This document shows, one piece after another, positions 25,445 through 33,151 of a stretch of 64,000 nucleotides of DNA. A model generated the notes under the pieces. It saw only the letters and a program-made list of their open reading frames with translations. It did not search any database and had not been told where the DNA came from. The stretch comes from G965212025 sp965212025 (GTDB lineage: Bacteria > Pseudomonadota > Gammaproteobacteria > Poriferisulfidales > Oxydemutatoraceae): assembly GCA_965212025.1 (NCBI GenBank), contig OZ243039.1, positions 1,364,001 to 1,428,000 of the forward strand, written 5' to 3'. Positions within the stretch are counted from its first letter, which is position 1. Each line of letters starts with the position of its first letter. Both the position numbers and the translations under genes were made by a program.

Positions 25445-28400
25445 TCTGGAAAGTATTTTGATTATCGGTGCTGGCCCAATTGTCATCGGGCAGGCGTGCG
25501 AATTTGATTATTCCGGGACACAGGCGTGCAAGGCGATTCGGGAGGAAGGTTACCGTGTCGTCTTGGTGAATTCTAACCCGGCGACCATCATGACTGACCC
25601 TGACGAAGCCGACAGCACGTACGTGGAACCGGTTGAGTGGCAGTCGGTCGCCAAAATTATTGAAAAGGAAAGGCCTTCCGCGGTGTTGTCGACGATGGGC
25701 GGACAGACGGCTCTGAATTGTGTTTTGGATCTGGAGCAACATGGGATACTCGCGGAATTTGGAGTGGAAGTTATCGGTGCGCGCCCAGAGGTCATAAAAG
25801 TTGCTGAGGATCGCGGGAGGTTCTGCAAGGCAATGGATGAAATTGGATTGCCGACCGCACGTTCCATGTTGGTGCATGATTTTGCAGAAGCGCAAGAAGC
25901 GCTTCGCCGTTTTGCTTTTCCGTTGATATTGCGCCCTTCCTTCACTTTGGGAGGAAGCGGCAGCAGTGTGGTCAGGAGTCAGGGGGAATTTGCTTCTGCC
26001 GTCAAACATGGCTTGGATTTGTCGCCCAGCCGTGAGGTGTTGATCGAGGAGTCCCTCCTGGGTTGGGCGGAATATGAAATGGAAGCCGTGCGCGATCAGC
26101 GTGACAACTGCATTATCGTCTGTTCGATTGAAAACGTGGACCCGATGGGTATACACACTGGAGATTCCATCACCGTCGCGCCGGCGTTGACTCTGACTGA
26201 CAAGGAATACCAGCTCATGCGCAACGCCACAATGGCTGTTCTGCGCAAAGTGGGTGTGGATACCGGTGGTTCCAACGTGCAGTTTGCGGTCAATCCCGAA
26301 ACTGGCCGACAAATCATCGTGGAGATGAATCCGCGGGTATCACGCTCTTCCGCGCTGGCTTCCAAAGCGACCGGTTTCCCGATCGCGAAGGTGGCGGCGA
26401 AACTGGCAGTGGGCTACACCTTGGACGAGTTGGAAAACACGATCAGCAGCCAGCGTATGCCTGCCTCTTTTGAGCCGACTTTGGATTATGTCGTGACCAA
26501 AGTGCCACGCTTTACGTTTGAAAAATTCTCGGAAGCCGAAGATTTTCTGAACACACAAATGAAGTCAGTTGGCGAAGTGATCGCCATGGGGCGCTCTTTC
26601 AAAGAGTCTTTGCAAAAAGCACTTTGCGCTCTGGAAATCGGAGTGGCAGGCTTGGACGAAGCCAAGCCTCCTGCTCACGAAAATGCGGCCGACTGGATCA
26701 GGAAAGAGTTGTCTGTTTGCAGTTCCAGGCGTTTGTGGCAGGTCGCGCAGGCATTCCGGATTGGACTCAGCGTGGACGAGGTATTTGTGTTGACGCAGAT
26801 TTCGCGTTGGTTTTTATGGCAAATCAGCGAAATTGTGGATATGGAGAAAGACTTGGCAAGCCACTCCCTGGAAAGAATGTCCATGGAAGAATGGGTGGCT
26901 TACAAGCGTTCCGGTTTTTCCGATGCCCGCCTTGCGCAACTACTCAACGTGACTGAAAGTGCAGTCAGAAAGCAGCGCACGGGGCTTGGGGTCAGACCGG
27001 TTTTCAAACGTGTGGATACCTGCGCCGCTGAATTTGCGACAAACACTTGTTATATGTACTCGACCTACGAAGAAGAGTGCGAGGCAGCCCCAAGTAACAG
27101 CACGACCAAAATCATGGTTCTAGGCAGTGGCCCAAATCGCATCGGGCAGGGGATTGAGTTTGATTACTGTTGTGTGCAAGCGGGGCTGGCTTTGCGGGAA
27201 ATGGGTTATCAAACCTTGATGGTGAATTGCAACCCTGAAACAGTATCTACGGATTACGATATTTCTGACCGTTTGTACTTTGAGCCGCTGACGATGGAGC
27301 ATGTGAGTGAAATTATTCATGTTGAGAAGCCCTGGGGGGTGGTGGTTCAGTATGGTGGACTGACGCCTCTGAAGCTTGCTCGGCCGCTTGAGAGTGCCGG
27401 GGTGCGTGTGCTCGGGACTTCACCGGACTCCATTGATTTGGCAGAAGACCGTGAACGTTTCAAGGTGTTGCTCGGTCAACTGGGGTTGCGCCAGCCTTCC
27501 AGCGCTACGGTGTACACGGCTGAGGAGGCGTTTGCTTTCGGCAGGACTCAAGGTTATCCCTTGGTGGTGCGGCCTTCTTATGTGCTCGGCGGCAGAGCCA
27601 TGGCTATTGTGCATGACCAGGAAGAGCTTGAAATTTATGTGCGCAAGGAAACGCACGTGCTGGCCGGAGAAGCAGTTTTGCTGGATGATTTTCTTTGCGA
27701 CGCCACAGAAATTGATGTGGATGCTGTGTGTGATGGAGAAGAGGTGTTGATCGGTGGAATCATGCAGCATATTGAGCAGGCCGGTATTCATTCCGGGGAC
27801 TCCGCCTGCTCGTTACCGGCTCATTCCATGCCAGAGCACGTGCTCGTTGAAATTGCCCACCAAGCCACGGTGCTCGCCAAAGCGCTGGCAGTGAAAGGTC
27901 TGATGAATATGCAATGTGCGGTACGTGATGGCGAGATTTATGTGCTGGAGGTTAATCCGCGCGCTTCACGTACGGTGCCATTTGTTTCCAAGGTGACCGG
28001 GCTGCCGCTGGCAAAAATTGCCGCCCGGTGCATGATGGGGCAGAGCCTTGCTTCACAGGGAGTGAAAGCTGGGTTTGCCAAAGATTTTTTTGCAGTGAAA
28101 GAGGTCGTGTTCCCCTTTCTCAAATTTCCCGGTGTTGATGCGGTCATGGGGCCAGAGATGAAATCAACCGGTGAGGTGATGGGGCTTGGGAGAAGCTTCG
28201 GAGAGGCCTTTCTAAAATCCCAGATTGCTGCTGGTTACCGCATACCGAGATCGGGAACCGTGTTGTTAAGCGTACGCGATGCAGACAAGGCAGAGGCCGT
28301 TGTATTGGCTCGTTCATTCCTTGAGCTGGGTTTTTCCCTGATGGCGACCAAAGGTACGGCACGAGCCCTGCGCGCGGTCTCCATGGAATGTGAGTACGTG

Positions 28401-28649
28401 TTCAAAGTCAAAGAAGGGAAACGACCACACGTCGTGGATCAAATCAAGCGAAAGGAAGTGGTTTTGATCGTGAATACGACAGAAGGGCGCCAGGCTATAG
28501 CGGACTCTTTTGAGATTCGCCGTGAGGCCTTGGTGAATGAAATCTGTTACACCACAACTTTAGCGGGAGCTTTTGCATTGGTGAAAGCTTTACATTGTCA
28601 GCCAGAATTTTTATGTAGCTTGCAAGAGCTGCACAACGGCCATGAATAG
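25428..28649 (+). CDS. carB: Carbamoyl-phosphate synthase, large subunit
   Basis: 1073 residues, normal length. Two homologous ATP-grasp halves: first half starting LIIGAGPIVIGQACEFDYSG, second half VLGSGPNRIGQGIEFDYCC near residue 565. The MGS-like allosteric domain is at the C-terminus (VLLSVRDADKAEAVVLARSF). It makes carbamoyl phosphate from bicarbonate, ammonia and two ATP. Shares an overlapping start with carA and is followed by greA after 14 bases. A decayed piece of its 3' part recurs at 30790-30950. Confidence 0.98.
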   Translation: MPKRTDLESILIIGAGPIVIGQACEFDYSGTQACKAIREEGYRVVLVNSNPATIMTDPDEADSTYVEPVEWQSVAKIIEKERPSAVLSTMGGQTALNCVLDLEQHGILAEFGVEVIGARPEVIKVAEDRGRFCKAMDEIGLPTARSMLVHDFAEAQEALRRFAFPLILRPSFTLGGSGSSVVRSQGEFASAVKHGLDLSPSREVLIEESLLGWAEYEMEAVRDQRDNCIIVCSIENVDPMGIHTGDSITVAPALTLTDKEYQLMRNATMAVLRKVGVDTGGSNVQFAVNPETGRQIIVEMNPRVSRSSALASKATGFPIAKVAAKLAVGYTLDELENTISSQRMPASFEPTLDYVVTKVPRFTFEKFSEAEDFLNTQMKSVGEVIAMGRSFKESLQKALCALEIGVAGLDEAKPPAHENAADWIRKELSVCSSRRLWQVAQAFRIGLSVDEVFVLTQISRWFLWQISEIVDMEKDLASHSLERMSMEEWVAYKRSGFSDARLAQLLNVTESAVRKQRTGLGVRPVFKRVDTCAAEFATNTCYMYSTYEEECEAAPSNSTTKIMVLGSGPNRIGQGIEFDYCCVQAGLALREMGYQTLMVNCNPETVSTDYDISDRLYFEPLTMEHVSEIIHVEKPWGVVVQYGGLTPLKLARPLESAGVRVLGTSPDSIDLAEDRERFKVLLGQLGLRQPSSATVYTAEEAFAFGRTQGYPLVVRPSYVLGGRAMAIVHDQEELEIYVRKETHVLAGEAVLLDDFLCDATEIDVDAVCDGEEVLIGGIMQHIEQAGIHSGDSACSLPAHSMPEHVLVEIAHQATVLAKALAVKGLMNMQCAVRDGEIYVLEVNPRASRTVPFVSKVTGLPLAKIAARCMMGQSLASQGVKAGFAKDFFAVKEVVFPFLKFPGVDAVMGPEMKSTGEVMGLGRSFGEAFLKSQIAAGYRIPRSGTVLLSVRDADKAEAVVLARSFLELGFSLMATKGTARALRAVSMECEYVFKVKEGKRPHVVDQIKRKEVVLIVNTTEGRQAIADSFEIRREALVNEICYTTTLAGAFALVKALHCQPEFLCSLQELHNGHE

Positions 28650-28663
28650 ATAGGAGAATCCTT

Positions 28664-29140
28664 ATGTCACGTGTACTTCTAACCGTCTCGGGGGCAAAGC
28701 AACTTAAAGAAGAGTTGGACTTTTTGAAAACCCGGCAACGCCCCAGTATTACTGCTGCAGTCGCCAAAGCGCGTGAGCATGGAGATCTACGTGAAAATGC
28801 GGAGTATCAGGCTGCTCGGGAAAAGCAAAGTTTTTGCGAAGGGCGCATCGGTGGCATTGAAAGCAAGCTAGCCACTGCAGAAATTATTGATGTGACGAAA
28901 GTGAATGCCCGTGGGAAAGTGGTTTTTGGCACCACTGTCGTCATTCATGACCTTGGCACGGACAAAACACTGCGCTACTGCATCGTGGGGGAAGACGAGG
29001 CAGACTCTGACAAGGGAACCATATCTTTTTCTTCCCCTGTTGGAAGTGCTTTGATTGGACACGGGAAAGGGGATGTGGTGGAGATTAAAACGCCTGGCGG
29101 AGTGAGAGAGTGTGAAATTTTGGAGGTGTTTTATATCTGA
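28664..29140 (+). CDS. greA: Transcription elongation factor GreA
   Basis: 158 residues, with an AGGAGA ribosome site. N-terminal coiled coil (EELDFLKTRQRPSITAAVA, then HGDLRENAEYQAAREKQSF) carries the acidic tip that stimulates RNA cleavage in backtracked RNA polymerase. The C-terminal FKBP-like domain ends VVEIKTPGGVRECEILEV. Part of the carA-carB-greA cluster. Its 3' half is duplicated as a relic at 30955-31133. Confidence 0.97.
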   Translation: MSRVLLTVSGAKQLKEELDFLKTRQRPSITAAVAKAREHGDLRENAEYQAAREKQSFCEGRIGGIESKLATAEIIDVTKVNARGKVVFGTTVVIHDLGTDKTLRYCIVGEDEADSDKGTISFSSPVGSALIGHGKGDVVEIKTPGGVRECEILEVFYI

Positions 29141-29168
29141 CGAGCAAGAAGAAGACGCAAAAACTCAA

Positions 29169-30635
29169 CTAATAGCCCTCTTGGTTGCAATATGACCCGA
29201 ATGATGCAACGGAATTCAAAAGCCACTCAAAACTTTCCTGCGTAAGTTCTTGGTCGTCCGGGATGAATTCTTTTCTGTATTCAGGGTCCGCTGCTTTACG
29301 GTTCATTTCACCTAGTATGTGACCGGCAGCACTTTTCTTATTGCCCCGAAAGATTCCCGTTTCTTTATCTATCGGCAGTTCGCTGATGACCTTGTTGGCA
29401 CAAAACATCAAGACCCCAGTCGGGAGTCTTCTTCCGCATTTTGTAGCGACAGGTGGGATGCCCAATATGCCGCCTTTCATAAAATCATTATCCCATGTTG
29501 CGGTTGGTGAAGATTTCCTCATGTCCTCGTCTTCAAATAGCATGTTTCTGTCTGCCGGTAGCTCTTCACCTCTTAGCGTGAGATAGGTCAGGAAGTGTTT
29601 GGTATTGGCACTTGCATTGGAGTCACATTGCTCCAATCTCTCGCCAATTCTTTTTTCCAGGGTGGCCACAGTAGACACGCATTGCCCTGGCGCTTCAGAA
29701 ATTCTGAAGTTATGAGCGATTGACCCTTCATTATCGCGGACATAAAAAACAGCAGCGATATGTTCTTCTTCAAGGCTGTAGGTCGCCCAGCGATCTCTTT
29801 TTCCAATCCATGTCTGGTTATCAGAGTTCGACTTTGTGTCCCCGGAAGGAGCCGTAAGTACATCTGCTCTTATCGGTTGGGCACTCGCGGCGGTTTTCCC
29901 GATTGCGGGTTTGTGGTTCGCCCTTTCGGGTTTGGATGCCGTTTCCTTTGGCAGGCTCTCGTTTGGTTTTGCCTTTTCTATGGAATCAGCTTGTTTTGTC
30001 CTGCTTTGGCTGAGCTTCCTTTCAGAAGGCGGCTGGAGTTTCCCCCCGGCTTCGTTGCCGGTCTTTACCTCACCACCACTGGATTCTTTTGCCGAAACGG
30101 TGCCGGGATCCTGCCTTGGTGTCGGCGCTACATTTGTGACTTGGGCGGGTGTTTCATCAGTCTGGGGGGGTTGGACTGATGTGTCTGGGACGACGACGTT
30201 GGACTCCTGCCTTGGTGTCGGCGCTACATTTGTGACTTGGGCGGGTGTTTCATCAGTCTGGGAGGTTTGGACTGATGTGTCTGGGGGAATGTCGTTGGGC
30301 TCCTTACGGCCTGTGGGCTCAATGTTGGCAACCTCTTTCGATTTAGTATTGATATAGCGGTTAAAGCTCTTCCTGTCCAGCAGAACATCTTGTTGCTCAT
30401 TGGTGAGAGTGGACGCATTGTTCTCTTTACCAAGAGCTGCAATTAATATCTGCCTGCGTGTTTCCTGCTCCCGCGCTCGATAATTTTTACTGAACTTGTA
30501 GCGAATCACGTGCACGACCCAGCCTGAGAATGACTTGTTACAGATGCATGTCTGGTCACCATTGGTGTCACGCAACTCAAGCCTGCCTAACTGGCTGTTG
30601 GCTGCTGTTTGAAAGACCCTGTCACTGATATGCAT
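29169..30635 (-). CDS. Uncharacterised repeat-linker protein, paralogue 1
   Basis: 488 residues from ATG 30635, chosen for the GGGAGG ribosome site and identity with the paralogue start (MHIS..VFQ.A). I do not recognise the family. N-domain (~1-110): SQLGRLELR, CNKSFSGWVVHVIRY and ETRRQILIAALG. The middle is rich in Pro, Thr, Gln and Lys and has two copies of a 32-residue repeat starting TSVQ..QTDETPAQVTNVAP. C-domain (~270-488) includes AAVFYVRDNEGSI, TVATLEKRIGERL, TKHFLTYLTLRGE and ESFEWLLNSVASFGSYC. No signal peptide, membrane helix or catalytic motif seen. The two-domain plus disordered linker layout is compatible with a secreted effector (speculative). Confidence 0.8.
   Translation of the reverse strand: MHISDRVFQTAANSQLGRLELRDTNGDQTCICNKSFSGWVVHVIRYKFSKNYRAREQETRRQILIAALGKENNASTLTNEQQDVLLDRKSFNRYINTKSKEVANIEPTGRKEPNDIPPDTSVQTSQTDETPAQVTNVAPTPRQESNVVVPDTSVQPPQTDETPAQVTNVAPTPRQDPGTVSAKESSGGEVKTGNEAGGKLQPPSERKLSQSRTKQADSIEKAKPNESLPKETASKPERANHKPAIGKTAASAQPIRADVLTAPSGDTKSNSDNQTWIGKRDRWATYSLEEEHIAAVFYVRDNEGSIAHNFRISEAPGQCVSTVATLEKRIGERLEQCDSNASANTKHFLTYLTLRGEELPADRNMLFEDEDMRKSSPTATWDNDFMKGGILGIPPVATKCGRRLPTGVLMFCANKVISELPIDKETGIFRGNKKSAAGHILGEMNRKAADPEYRKEFIPDDQELTQESFEWLLNSVASFGSYCNQEGY
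30100..30320 (-). repeat. 96-bp coding repeats in paralogue 1
   Basis: Two tandem 96-bp units within the linker of the 29169-30635 gene, each encoding 32 residues beginning TSVQ and containing QTDETPAQVTNVAPTPRQ. The landmark ctgatgtgtctggg recurs on the plus strand at this spacing. Confidence 0.85.
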
Positions 30636-30789
30636 TTTATCCTCCCACGTAGTACAACCGATCTGCCCTGTACTCGCTATTTTAGCATTCTGGTTGCTCC
30701 GGAGACACCAATGGAAGTGGCTTGGGCTTTTTCGGCAGCTCAGCGCTTCCCCCCAAGGCGTACGCCCGACTCTGTCGCTTGACTCCTGT

Positions 30790-31133
30790 TGCCATTTGTT
30801 TCCAAGGTGACCGGGGTTGTCGCCGGCGAAAATTGCCGCCCGGTGCATGATGGGGCAGAGACTTGTTTACAGGGAGTGAAAGCCGGGAGAGCTTGTATTC
30901 CCCTTTTCCAAATTTCCCGGTGTCAATGCAGTCATGGAGCCGAAAATAAAATTAAGCAGACACTACGCTACCGCATCGTGGGAGAAGATGAGGCAAATTC
31001 TGAGAAGGGGTTCATATCTTTTTCTTTTCCTGCTGGAAGTGCCTTGATTGGACGCGGGAAAGGGTATGTGGTGGAGATTTAAAGGTCTGGCGGAGTGAGA
31101 GAGTGTGAGATTCTGGAGGTGCCTTATATTTGA
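30790..31133 (+). pseudogene. Decayed carB 3'-greA 3' duplicate
   Basis: 30790-30950 matches carB around 27977-28160 (gccatttgtttccaaggtgacc, then ttgccgcccggtgcatgatg) with small deletions. From about 30955 it jumps to the 3' half of greA (cgctaccgcatcgtggg, tgccttgattggacgcggg) and ends at TGA 31131-31133 corresponding to the greA stop. In-frame stops and deletions rule out function. It is the left arm of the second unit of a tandem duplication that also produced the two uncharacterised paralogues. Confidence 0.93.
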
Positions 31134-31176
31134 TGTGCGAGATGCTGGCGCAACATCTGTGCGAGCGCCCAATTCA

Positions 31177-32850
31177 CTAATAGCCCTCACCGTTGCAATA
31201 TTCCCCGAATGATGCAGCGGTCATCAAAAGCCACTCAAAATCTTCCGGCGTAAGTTCTTGACCATCCGGGCTGAAATCTTTTCTGTATTCAGGATCCGCC
31301 GCTTTATCGTACATTCCACCTATTACACGACCGCCATCGCTTTCCTTATAGCCCTGAAAGACTCCCGTTTTTTTATCCACCGGCAGTGCGCTGATGATCT
31401 TGTTGGCACAAAACATCAAGTCCTCAGTCGGGAGTCTCCTCCCGCATTTTGTAGCGGTATCTGGAACACCCAACATGCCGCCGTTCATAAAATTATCTTT
31501 CCATGTTGCGCCTGGTTTTAGTAAAGATTTCTTCATGTACTCAATTTTAAATAGCCTGTCTCTCTCTGTCGGCACCCGTTCGTTTCTTAGCGTGAGGAAG
31601 GTCAGGAAGTGTTTGGTATTGGCATTTGCATTTGAGCCATATTGGTTCAACCTCTCGCCAATTCTTTTTTCCAGGGTGGCCACAGTATGCACGCATCGAT
31701 CACTCTTCTCAGAGATTCTGAAGTCAGTATTGATTGGACCCTTATCATCGCCGACATAAAAAACGGCAGCGGCATGGCGACTTTCAAAATAGTCTTTTGC
31801 CCAGAGATTTCTTTTTCTAATCCATGCCACGTTATCAGATTCTGACATTGTGTCCTCATAATTAACAATGATTTCTTCTGCTGTTGGCCGGGCACTCGCA
31901 CCGGGGTTTCCCGTTGTGGGTTTGGGGGTCGCTGTTTTCACCTGGTTTAAGGGAGCTCTTTTGGATTTGGATGCCGTTTCTCTTGGCGGGCTGGTTTTTG
32001 GTGTTACCTTTTCGGTGGAACCTGCTGGTTTTGTCCTGCTTTGGTTGAGTTTGTTTTTGTTTGTAAAAGGTGGCTGAAGTTTTCTCCCGGCTTCGCTGCC
32101 GGTCTTTTTTCGTACAATTTTGGATTGGGTGGATGCTGTTGGCCTGTACAAGCTTTTTTGTGCTCTTTTCTTGGGCTCAGGCTGAATCTTACCATCACCG
32201 GTTCCTTTTACCGAAGCCGTGCCGGGCTTCTGAACTGGTGCCGGCTCTTCACTCGTGGCTTGGGATGACGTTTCATCAGTCTGGGTGTCCTGGACTGATG
32301 TGTCTGGAGGGATGGTGCGGGGCTCCTGATCTGGTGCCGGCCCTTCATTCGGGGCTTGGGATGACGTTTCATCAGTCTGGGTGTCCTGGACTGATGTGTC
32401 TGGAGAGATGGTGCTGGGCTCCTGATCTGGTGCCGGCTCTTCATTCATGGCTTGGGGGAGTATTTCATCAGTCTGGAGGTTTTGGACTGATGTGGCTGGA
32501 GAGATGACGTTGGGCTCCACACGAACTGTGGTCTCAATTTTGGCAAGCCTTTTCAGTTCAGTATGGATATAGTGGTTGAACTTCTTCCTGTCCAGCAGAG
32601 AGCGTTGTTGCACTTCGGAGAGCGTGAACGTCCCGTCCCCGCTACCAAGAGCTGCAATTAATATCTGCCTGCGTGTTTCCTGCTCCTGCTCCCGATAATT
32701 TTTACTGAACCTGTAGCGAATCACGTGCACGACCCAGCCTGAGAATGACTTGTTACAGACGCATGTCTGACTCCCACTGTCGCTTCGTAATTCCAGCCTG
32801 CCTAACTGGCTGCTGGCTGCTGCTTGAAAGACTCCCTCACTGATATGCAT
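31177..32850 (-). CDS. Uncharacterised repeat-linker protein, paralogue 2
   Basis: 557 residues, GGGAGG ribosome site. Clearly homologous to the 29169 gene at both ends: N-domain MHISEGVFQAAASSQLGRLE, CNKSFSGWVVHVIRYRFSKN; C-domain TVATLEKRIGERLNQYG and TPEDFEWLLMTAASFGEYC. The linker has three 32-residue repeats (TSVQ..QTDE) plus a longer Lys/Thr/Pro-rich stretch, which accounts for the greater length. Both terminal domains are conserved between copies while the linker diverges, so the domains appear to be under selection. No family recognised. Upstream 150 bases are also shared with paralogue 1. Confidence 0.8.
   Translation of the reverse strand: MHISEGVFQAAASSQLGRLELRSDSGSQTCVCNKSFSGWVVHVIRYRFSKNYREQEQETRRQILIAALGSGDGTFTLSEVQQRSLLDRKKFNHYIHTELKRLAKIETTVRVEPNVISPATSVQNLQTDEILPQAMNEEPAPDQEPSTISPDTSVQDTQTDETSSQAPNEGPAPDQEPRTIPPDTSVQDTQTDETSSQATSEEPAPVQKPGTASVKGTGDGKIQPEPKKRAQKSLYRPTASTQSKIVRKKTGSEAGRKLQPPFTNKNKLNQSRTKPAGSTEKVTPKTSPPRETASKSKRAPLNQVKTATPKPTTGNPGASARPTAEEIIVNYEDTMSESDNVAWIRKRNLWAKDYFESRHAAAVFYVGDDKGPINTDFRISEKSDRCVHTVATLEKRIGERLNQYGSNANANTKHFLTFLTLRNERVPTERDRLFKIEYMKKSLLKPGATWKDNFMNGGMLGVPDTATKCGRRLPTEDLMFCANKIISALPVDKKTGVFQGYKESDGGRVIGGMYDKAADPEYRKDFSPDGQELTPEDFEWLLMTAASFGEYCNGEGY
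32215..32510 (-). repeat. 96-bp coding repeats in paralogue 2
   Basis: Three tandem 96-bp units encoding 32 residues each (TSVQDTQTDETSSQ..NE.PAPDQEP). The plus-strand landmark catcagtctgggtgtcctgg occurs twice, plus a diverged third copy. Confidence 0.9.
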
Positions 32851-33151
32851 TTTAACCTCCCACGTAATACAACCACCTACCCCATGCTCACTATTTTAGC
32901 ATTCTGGTCGCTCCGGGGATACCAACGGAAGTGGCTTGGGCTTTTTCGGCAGCTCAGCGCTTCTCTTTAAGGCGTCTGCCCGACCCTGTCGCTTGATTCC
33001 TGTTGCCATTGTATTTGTCAGGACGACCTGTCGGTCAAACCTGTTGTTGTCATTCTGGCTGGAGACAGTGATGCAAGCTGGTGAAAAGCTGATGATTCTG
33101 GAAGGTAGTGCCAGTGCCGAGAGCCGATATGAGAGCCCCTCCCACCCTGTT
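32851..33151. other. Flank of paralogue 2; end of tandem duplication
   Basis: 32851-33003 matches 30636-30790 (landmarks ctattttagcattctgg, aagtggcttgggctttttcg), i.e. the shared upstream region of the two paralogues. It probably holds their promoter: TAAAAT on the minus strand at 32893-32898 is a possible -10 ~43 bases before the start. The match stops near ttgccatt at 33003, the duplication breakpoint. Beyond that to mutS nothing is seen. Confidence 0.55.

Noticed and set aside
25407..26312. 301-codon minus-strand frame opposite carB
   Set aside because: Shadow of a strongly conserved carB coding sequence.
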